10,758 nt of DNA from Actinomycetes bacterium (GTDB lineage Bacteria; Actinomycetota; Actinomycetes; Mycobacteriales; Micromonosporaceae): assembly GCA_023437285.1 (NCBI GenBank), contig JAEZGP010000508.1, positions 1 through 10,758 on the forward strand. Direction: 5' to 3'. The notes under the pieces are model-generated. The model was given only the letters and a program-made list of their open reading frames with translations. It was not told where the DNA came from and did not search any database. Below, piece by piece: positions 7,311 through 10,758 of the stretch. Position 1 is the stretch's first letter; the number at the start of each line of letters is the position of its first letter. The translations under genes were made by a program, and so were the position numbers.

Positions 7311-7519
7311 CTCCTCCTGCGTGGCGGCGGTCGTCGTCGACGACTGCCGTATCTCACGCGAGGACGAGCCTGTTGCCCGCGGTACCACCTCGCTTGGCCA
7401 TCCGGGGGGATGACCCGCTCGTCGTCAGCTGTGACGGGCTGGTCCCGTCCGGTTCTACTGGGGCTCGCGCCTGTTCTTCCGGAGGCTCACCGGTGATGGC
7501 CGGGTCGATGCCGTTGCCC
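7311..7519 (-). ncRNA. T-box riboswitch leader of ileS, translational type with short Stem I
   Basis: The leader carries the T-box core GGTGGTACCGCGGGCAACAGG (7389-7369 on the minus strand) ahead of ileS. Reading 5' to 3' by hand: a short Stem I with apical CCGG-CCATCA-CCGG (7503-7490) holding the isoleucine specifier ATC (7497-7495); Stem II closed by TCCGG/CCGGA (7483-7479 with 7452-7448), with a GGC-GCGA-GCC tip and the AGTA/GAA loop-E-like bases; a GACGGG/CCCGTC helix (7449-7444 with 7438-7433), which shares three bases with Stem II, so the two would be alternatives or one is shorter; Stem III GGTCATCC/GGATGGCC (7415-7408 with 7403-7396); then the antisequestrator. No terminator-like U-tract follows and the Shine-Dalgarno is close by, which indicates translational control, as known for actinobacterial ileS T-boxes. 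Uncharged tRNA-Ile should free the ribosome binding site. The 5' end is inferred from the candidate promoter. Confidence 0.93.
7358..7393 (-). promoter_or_regulatory. T-box antisequestrator helix with UGGU bulge
   Basis: GCGAGG (7393-7388) pairs with CCTCGC (7363-7358), leaving the TGGT bulge (7387-7384) to bind the ACCA end of uncharged tRNA-Ile. In the alternative fold TCCTC (7364-7360) can pair with GAGGA (7316-7312) inside the ileS Shine-Dalgarno, hiding it. The two pairings share the same bases, which is the switch. Confidence 0.75.
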
Positions 7520-7522
7520 GCC

Positions 7523-7553
7523 AGATTACCCGAGCCGGCGCCGACCCAGCCAA
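7523..7553 (-). promoter_or_regulatory. Candidate ileS promoter
   Basis: TTGGCT (7553-7548) and TAATCT (7528-7523) resemble housekeeping-sigma -35 and -10 boxes, with a long 19-nt spacer. A start about 7 nt downstream (7519-7515) would put the first bases of Stem I at the 5' end of the RNA. The site lies directly after the stop codon of the upstream membrane protein gene, and no terminator lies between, so read-through from that gene is also possible. Confidence 0.4.
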
Positions 7554-7557
7554 CGGG

Positions 7558-9402
7558 TTAACCGGCGGCGGTCAGTTTGTCGGCCCGCCACAGCAGCACG
7601 TCCTCGACCTGCTCGGGCGGCCCGAACAGTTTCGTGAGGGCCTCCCGCAGCGCCGGGCCGTTGGCGCGCTCGGGGGCCAGCACGATGAGCCCGGCGTTCC
7701 AGTACCGCAGGTCCTCGCGGGCGGACCGGCGGTCGCCCTCGGTGATCGCGGGGACCTTGCCGGTGCGGTTCACCATGCGCAGCAGGTTGCTCAGCGGCCG
7801 CGGCGTGGAGGAGAACTGGGCGCCCTCGCCGTCCGGGGTCGGGATGATGAAATACCCGCCGGGGGTCTGGAAACCCATTCGCGTGTTGGCCAGCCAGTGC
7901 GCGCCGTCCATCGCCCCGCTGTACGGCACCGGGGCCGGCACGATCGTGGTCCCGGCGGGTAGGTGCTCGCGCCACGTGCCGGACGTGAAGAAGGTCGGCA
8001 GCGGCGGGGTGGCCATGGTCGGCAGCTTGGTCGGCGCGATCGGCGCCAGGGCCACCACCAGGGCCAGCGTGCCGACGACCCGGGCGATGACGGCCATCGG
8101 CTGCCAGCGGACGTGCTTGCCGGTCGGCCGGCTCCACAGCCGGTCGGCGAACAGGGCTAGGACGAGGCCGATCAGCGGGATGAGCACGAGCGAGAGCCGG
8201 GTCGACATGGTCAGGTCGAAGGGCGGGACGAGCCGCAGCAGCGCCCACGGCCCCTGCAGGCCGGTGTCCCGACCGTTGATCATGACGTGAGTGCCCAGCG
8301 ACAGCACGAAGTACACGACGATCGCGATGCCCGCGAGCCGGGCCGCCAGGCGGGTGCGCCACAGGAACGCCACCATCAGCGGCACGAGGATCACCAGCGG
8401 CCAGCCGTAGAAGGTGTTCTCCTCGGTGACGTTGCGGGCTAGCCCTTCGGCCGTGGCCACGCTGCCGAACCACGATTCCCGCGCGTACGCGGTGTAGGAG
8501 GCCAGGTCGGCGTAGTAGCGCTCCGGGTCGAACGGCAGGCCGTGGTAGCGCTGCGGGCCGAGGAATTGGAACCACAGCGGGTACGCCAGCAGGACGAACG
8601 CCAGCCCGGCCGCCACGCCGAGGCCGCCGAGGAAGGGCCGCCACACGGCCAGCGCGTCGCGGGGACGCATCGCGATGTACGACACGACGAGTACGCCGCA
8701 GGTGAGCGCGGTGAGCAGCAGCACCTCCTCGCCGATGAACACCTGGTAGGTGATGAGCAGGCCCAGCACGACGCCGTTGCGCACGGCGCGGCCGGGCTCA
8801 CGCAGGCGCATGACCCGCCACACGATGAACGGCACCAGGAACTGGGTGGCCATCTGCAGGTGGCTGCCGGCCGCCTGGGAGATCAGCCCGGGGGCGAAGC
8901 CGCAGAACGCACCGCCGACCAGGGCCGCCCACCGGTTGGTCACCAGGTGCCGGGCGAACACGAAGTAGTACGCCCAGGCCGTACCCGCGATCGCGAAGAT
9001 CAGCAGGATCTTAAAGGTGACCATCGGCCCGAAGGCCAGCGTGATGGGCGTGAGCGGGATGCCGAGCCCGAGCCCCGTGGCGTTGCCAATCATGTTCACG
9101 CCGTCCGGCGCGTTCATGGAGTGCGCGAAGAGCGGATTGCTCCAGGACGTCACTGAATGGGCGGCGTGGGCCAGAAACCACTCATAGAGGGCGTTGTCCG
9201 CTCCGCCGAGCGCGGCCAGCATCCGACCACGTGGATCGGTCCACAGGTCGAAGGTGATCGCGACGGCCGCGGCGACGTAGGCGACGGCGGCGCCGAGGTC
9301 CCACGCGAGCCACCGCCGACGGCCGTCGGGCGCCGGGGTGTCGGGGGCGTCGGCGGTGCTGTCATCGGCCGCTTCCCGCCCGGCGGTAACGGGCCCTCTC
9401 AC
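7558..9402 (-). CDS. Polytopic membrane protein, possibly GT-C-type glycosyltransferase
   Basis: A 614-aa membrane protein with a soluble cytosolic start of about 30 residues, roughly ten hydrophobic helices (near 33-52, 112-150 in two passes, 158-176, 208-245 in two, 258-278, 335-347, 356-371, 404-420 and 437-455) and a C-terminal soluble domain of about 160 residues. A long first outer loop (53-110) with GGADNALYEWFLAHAAHS and NPLFAHSMNAPDG follows the first helix. This topology is that of GT-C glycosyltransferases, which take sugars from lipid carriers on the outer face, but I do not see a motif that proves activity or names a substrate. The GTG start lies 1 nt after the ndk TGA and has no strong ribosome binding site of its own, so translation is probably coupled to ndk. 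No alternative start is available before the first helix. The functional call is tentative. Confidence 0.8.
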   Translation of the reverse strand: MRGPVTAGREAADDSTADAPDTPAPDGRRRWLAWDLGAAVAYVAAAVAITFDLWTDPRGRMLAALGGADNALYEWFLAHAAHSVTSWSNPLFAHSMNAPDGVNMIGNATGLGLGIPLTPITLAFGPMVTFKILLIFAIAGTAWAYYFVFARHLVTNRWAALVGGAFCGFAPGLISQAAGSHLQMATQFLVPFIVWRVMRLREPGRAVRNGVVLGLLITYQVFIGEEVLLLTALTCGVLVVSYIAMRPRDALAVWRPFLGGLGVAAGLAFVLLAYPLWFQFLGPQRYHGLPFDPERYYADLASYTAYARESWFGSVATAEGLARNVTEENTFYGWPLVILVPLMVAFLWRTRLAARLAGIAIVVYFVLSLGTHVMINGRDTGLQGPWALLRLVPPFDLTMSTRLSLVLIPLIGLVLALFADRLWSRPTGKHVRWQPMAVIARVVGTLALVVALAPIAPTKLPTMATPPLPTFFTSGTWREHLPAGTTIVPAPVPYSGAMDGAHWLANTRMGFQTPGGYFIIPTPDGEGAQFSSTPRPLSNLLRMVNRTGKVPAITEGDRRSAREDLRYWNAGLIVLAPERANGPALREALTKLFGPPEQVEDVLLWRADKLTAAG

Positions 9403-9403
9403 G

Positions 9404-9817
9404 TCACACCGGGTGCTCGGGGAACCAGAGCGCGATCTCGCGCGCGGCGCTGTCCGGGGAATCCGAGGCGTGCACCAGGTTCTCCCGGTTGGACAGCGAC
9501 AGGTCGCCCCGGACCGTGCCGGCGGCCGCCTTGCGGCCGTCGGTCGCGCCGACCAGGGCGCGCACCACGCTGATCGCCTGGTCGCCGCCGAGGATCAGCG
9601 CCACCAGCGGCCCGCTCGTCATGAACTCCTTGAGCGGCGGGTAGAAGTCCCGGTCCACGTGCTCGGCGTAGTGGCTGTCGGCCAGCTCGGCGTCCATCGT
9701 CCGCAGCCGCATGGCCTCGATGACGAGGCCCTTGCGCTCGAACCGGCCGATCAGCTCGCCGACCAGGCCGCGACGGACAGCATCCGGCTTGATCAACACC
9801 AGCGTGCGCTCGGTCAC
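9404..9817 (-). CDS. ndk: Nucleoside diphosphate kinase
   Basis: A 137-aa NDP kinase, the usual length for the bacterial enzyme. It transfers the gamma-phosphate of ATP to NDPs and dNDPs through a phosphohistidine and balances nucleotide pools. The N-terminus [20 protein letters not shown] and the active-site block [15 protein letters not shown] are diagnostic; His in NLVHASDS is the phosphorylated residue. The C-terminus [11 protein letters not shown] is also typical. GTG 9817 is chosen because the family begins right there; a purine-rich AGGAGAAGGG (9836-9827) lies upstream with 9 nt to the start. The frame is open to 9973, but the extra 52 residues are not protein-like and precede the conserved beginning. 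The next gene starts 1 nt after the stop, so the two probably form a small operon. Confidence 0.97.
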   Translation of the reverse strand: MTERTLVLIKPDAVRRGLVGELIGRFERKGLVIEAMRLRTMDAELADSHYAEHVDRDFYPPLKEFMTSGPLVALILGGDQAISVVRALVGATDGRKAAAGTVRGDLSLSNRENLVHASDSPDSAAREIALWFPEHPV

Positions 9818-10054
9818 AGGGTCACACCCTTCTCCTGCCGATTCCCTGCCGCGGACGGCTCCGCAACCGCACAGAGCGTAGCGGCCGCGCCGATCCGGTC
9901 CCCACGATCCCCCTACCGGGTGCGCCACGGGCCGCCAGCGCGTCCCACGGGTTTCCGGCACGCCATCCAACAAGATCAGCGAGCGTCCCTACGTTACCCC
10001 ACGTGAGCAGCGCATCGGCGGTAAGCCACCGCGGCCGGCCCGCCGGACCCTCGC

Positions 10055-10066
10055 CGGTGATCACCG
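10055..10066. promoter_or_regulatory. Perfect 12-bp palindrome, candidate operator
   Basis: CGGTGATCACCG is an exact dyad in the divergent spacer, about 115 bp upstream of the plus-strand gene and 43 bp ahead of its candidate -35. A dimeric regulator could bind here. In DNA this GC-rich such 12-mers also arise by chance, so the call is weak. Confidence 0.25.
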
Positions 10067-10108
10067 ACTGTCCACTACGTACACATCGACCGGGCCGGGT
10101 CGGCTGTG

Positions 10109-10136
10109 TTGAAATTCAGGGGGCAGCGCGTACGGG
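10109..10136 (+). promoter_or_regulatory. Candidate promoter of the membrane protein gene
   Basis: TTGAAA (10109-10114), 16 nt, then TACGGG (10131-10136). The -35 box is good and stands out in this GC-rich spacer; the -10 box lacks the final T. The predicted leader to ATG 10181 is about 40 nt. Confidence 0.3.
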
Positions 10137-10180
10137 TTCTGCCGGATGGGTGCTGTCGCTCGCACGGTGGGGAGGTCGTG

Positions 10181-10741
10181 ATGCGCAAAAGGCGTGTCCG
10201 CAAGCTGACCGACAGTCAGTGGATGACGGTCGCCGGCGCGGTCCTCGTCGCCGTGTTCCTCACGGCCATGGGCGTCGGGGCCGGCAACCTCAACCTGGTC
10301 CTGGTCGCGTTGCTGCTGCTGGTGCTCGTCGCGGTCGGCGTTGTCCTCATCGGATACCGGCAGGCCGACCCACTCGTGCCCGGCCAGGGCACCGTGGTCT
10401 GGGCCTCCGCCCCGCCCGCCAACAACATCGTCGGCACCGTCGACATGGAACTCGACGTGGCCCTGGGCGACAGCCCGACCGTACGGGTACGCGCACGGTC
10501 GGCCAACGCACCCGTGCACAAGTGGCCGCGTCGGGGCATGGTGCTGCCGCTTGTCGCGTCGGTACGCCGGCCCGACAAGCCCCGGATCCTGTGGGACCGG
10601 GTGGCGCCGGCCGGGTCCGCCGATCATCCGCCGGCTCCGCCGCCCGAGCCGGAGAGCCCCCCGACGGCGTACATCCCGCCGGTGTTCACGGCGTTCCGCG
10701 CCGACGCGGGAGCGCCGCCGCGCGACGACGAGGTGTACTAC
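10181..10741 (+). CDS. Hypothetical two-helix membrane protein (partial)
   Basis: I do not recognise this protein. 187 codons are present before the contig end cuts it. It starts MRKRRVRKLTDSQW, a basic cytosolic tail, followed by two closely spaced hydrophobic helices (about 15-35 and 37-59) and a soluble region whose later part is rich in Pro (PPAPPPEPESPPTAYIPP). By charge, the N-terminus and the soluble region should both lie in the cytosol as a hairpin-anchored protein. ATG 10181 is supported by GGGGAGG (10169-10175) with 5-nt spacing. Codon use has the strong third-position GC of its neighbours, so it looks like a native gene. It is divergent from ndk. The real reading probably stops being trustworthy after codon 187, because the last 17 bases of the window resemble a sequencing adapter. 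Confidence 0.75.
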
Positions 10742-10758
10742 CTGTCTCTTATAAACAA
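10742..10758 (+). other. Probable Nextera (Tn5 mosaic end) adapter remnant
   Basis: The window ends CTGTCTCTTATAAACAA. The first 12 bases equal the start of the Nextera transposase adapter CTGTCTCTTATACACATCT, and 15 of 17 positions agree without gaps. The stretch is AT-rich in otherwise very GC-rich DNA and sits exactly at the end of the sequence. It is best read as untrimmed adapter, not genome. Confidence 0.88.

Larger units (their letters stand above)
9818..10180. other. Divergent intergenic region, ndk / membrane protein
   Basis: This 363-bp spacer separates two divergent genes and contains no open frame I can support. It should hold promoters for both. Candidate -10 boxes toward ndk are TAACGT (minus strand, 9996-9991) and TACGCT (9880-9875), neither with a clear -35. 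Toward the right-hand gene there is TTGAAA (10109-10114) with TACGGG (10131-10136) 16 nt later. A perfect 12-bp palindrome lies at 10055-10066. Confidence 0.5.

Noticed and set aside
7299..7388. Upstream extension of IleRS to GTG 7388
   Set aside because: The codons lie in the T-box antisequestrator and the ribosome binding site region; the conserved protein starts at ATG 7298.
5499..7496. Long plus-strand open frame (665 codons) opposite ileS
   Set aside because: It is antisense to ileS and the T-box, with no recognisable domain.
9818..9973. Upstream extension of Ndk to 9973
   Set aside because: The NDP kinase fold begins at [12 protein letters not shown], and the extra 52 residues are unlike any family member.
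10061..10627. Minus-strand open frame of 188 codons at the right end
   Set aside because: It is antisense to the plus-strand membrane protein gene, which has a good ribosome binding site and coherent helices; the minus frame shows no domain.
1..10758. tRNA genes, CRISPR arrays, insertion sequences, prophage or defence systems
   Set aside because: None seen on reading either strand; the window is ordinary housekeeping DNA apart from the items listed.

Overview
This is a very GC-rich, actinobacterial window, most likely from Micromonosporaceae (Micromonospora, Actinoplanes or a relative). That rests on base composition, frequent GTG/TTG starts, the order B12-type radical SAM gene - DUF2344 gene - RNase E/G gene, the long IleRS with a translational T-box leader, and closeness of the proteins to what I remember of that family. 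No homology search was possible. Most of the window is conserved housekeeping DNA. I see no CRISPR array, phage, toxin-antitoxin, insertion sequence or biosynthetic cluster.

Layout: every recognised gene but the last is on the minus strand, so transcription runs from high to low coordinates. At the right end, 10181-10741 (+) is the start of an unrecognised two-helix membrane protein. It is cut by the contig end, whose last 17 bases look like a Nextera/Tn5 adapter remnant. A 363-bp divergent spacer (9818-10180) separates it from ndk (9817-9404). One base after ndk comes a polytopic membrane protein gene (9402-7558). Its stop is followed almost at once by a candidate promoter and a T-box leader (about 7519-7311) controlling ileS (7298-4185). 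A 13-bp stem-loop (4150-4180) ends the ileS unit. Next are a PlsC-type acyltransferase (4016-3354), a spacer holding a 65-bp near-perfect palindrome between a C-rich and a G-rich tract, and the TIGR03960-type radical SAM gene (3085-1133), the TIGR03936/DUF2344 gene (about 1120-314) and the N-terminus of RNase E/G (196-1, cut by the left edge).

How the genes fit: ndk keeps NTP pools balanced, ileS charges tRNA-Ile and is tuned by uncharged tRNA-Ile through the T-box, plsC makes phosphatidic acid for membrane lipids, and RNase E/G processes RNA. The radical SAM/DUF2344 pair is a conserved partner set of unknown chemistry.

Several start sites differ from the longest open frame: TTG for the radical SAM gene, ATG 7298 for ileS, GTG 9817 for ndk, ATG 196 for rne, and a probable non-canonical ATC for the DUF2344 gene. 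The points most worth a second look are that ATC start, the 65-bp palindrome, the ultrashort T-box and the adapter remnant.
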